Shown: positions 6,363 through 6,561 of the stretch, piece by piece | How positions within the stretch are numbered: position 1 is the stretch's first letter | How the letters are laid out: every line of letters begins with the position of its first letter | Source: an uncultured Bacilli bacterium | Lineage (GTDB): Bacteria; Bacillota_I; Bacilli_A; RF39; UBA660 | NCBI GenBank assembly: GCA_949113215.1 | Contig: CARZYU010000025.1 | Span: forward strand, 3,561-10,121 | DNA length: 6,561 nucleotides | Reading direction: 5' to 3' | Notes under the pieces: generated by a model | Seen by the model: only the letters and a program-made list of their open reading frames with translations | What the model was told of the DNA's origin: nothing | Databases searched by the model: none | Program-made: the position numbers and the translations under genes

Positions 6363-6561
6363 TATAGAGGTGTATTTGGATATTTTGAAAAAGTAATGAA
6401 ATATAAATATTTATGGGTAATATTTTCTAGTATATGTTACTCGTTTGTTCATATCATCTATAAAGATTATTTAACTTGCATTTTAACTTTTTTGTAGGTA
6501 CAGTTTGGTACTTATTATATTGGAAAGATTATAATTTATGTGGAGTAGCATTGAGTCATAT
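6357..6561 (+). pseudogene. Truncated, frameshifted CPBP-family intramembrane protease fragment (runs off window)
   Basis: From 6357 the frame reads FLYRGVFGYF, EKVMKYKYLW and VIFSSICYSFVHII. This follows the CPBP (CAAX protease/bacteriocin-processing, Abi) pattern: an EExxxRG first motif, then a helix with FxxxH (here YSFVH). At TAG 6495-6497 the frame stops, but the next frame continues at once from 6494 as VGTVWYLLYW, KDYNLCGVALSH, matching the later helix and the third motif's histidine (6557-6559). One extra T in the six-T run 6488-6493 would join the parts. The two glutamates expected before the RG motif are absent: their place is taken by Tyr-His codons that belong to the rlmD terminator, and an in-frame TAA sits at 6336. 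No N-terminal part or ribosome site is present. It is therefore most likely a decayed remnant; a sequencing slip could explain the frameshift but not the missing start. Members of the family process peptides or act in bacteriocin immunity. Confidence 0.6.

Noticed and set aside
6396..6497. Independent small membrane peptide of 33 residues starting at ATG 6396
   Set aside because: Homology-like sequence continues both before this ATG (FLYRGVFGYFEKV) and after the stop in the next frame, so it is better explained as part of a broken CPBP gene; no separate ribosome site is seen at proper spacing.
1..6561. CRISPR arrays, tRNA/rRNA genes, riboswitches, insertion sequences or long direct repeats
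   Set aside because: I found no regularly spaced repeats, no tRNA-like cloverleaf, no transposase-like frame and no terminal inverted repeats. The only clear inverted repeats are the two terminators, and nearly all other sequence is coding.

Overview
The window is AT-rich and uses the standard code: TGA works as a stop (ends at 249 and 3132) and Trp is TGG. It carries spore-germination genes and has strong Gram-positive Shine-Dalgarno sites. This points to a spore-forming member of the Bacillota, perhaps a low-GC gut-type Bacilli or Erysipelotrichia relative; the lineage is inferred and was not tested by a search.

Layout. (1) Positions 1-1159, plus strand: the 3' end of a small membrane protein, probably a phage-type holin, overlapping a cytosolic M23 peptidase with an SH3 domain. 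The pair resembles a phage lysis cassette and may be the right end of a prophage or its remnant. (2) Positions 1156-4559, minus strand: a complete, tightly packed three-gene germinant receptor operon in the order A-C-B (GerAA, GerAC, GerAB), with a sigma-G/F-like promoter candidate in front. Its last gene converges on the peptidase gene; the two stop codons overlap and lie in the loop of a shared bidirectional terminator. (3) Positions 4636-6320, plus strand: an unrecognised 141-residue soluble protein and a complete 23S rRNA m5U methyltransferase (RlmD/RlmCD type), 8 bases apart and probably co-transcribed, closed by a strong terminator. (4) Positions 6357-6561: what looks like a decayed, frameshifted fragment of a CPBP-family intramembrane protease that starts inside the terminator and runs off the window.

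How the genes work together. The Ger proteins form one inner-membrane germinant receptor: A and B subunits in the membrane, C a lipoprotein on its outer face. The holin candidate would let the signal-less peptidase out of the cell to cut peptidoglycan. The rRNA methyltransferase is a housekeeping gene. I see no CRISPR array, tRNA, rRNA, insertion sequence or clear new multi-gene system. The most unusual points are the CPBP remnant fused to the terminator, the lysis-like pair beside the germination operon, and the terminator loop carrying both stop codons.
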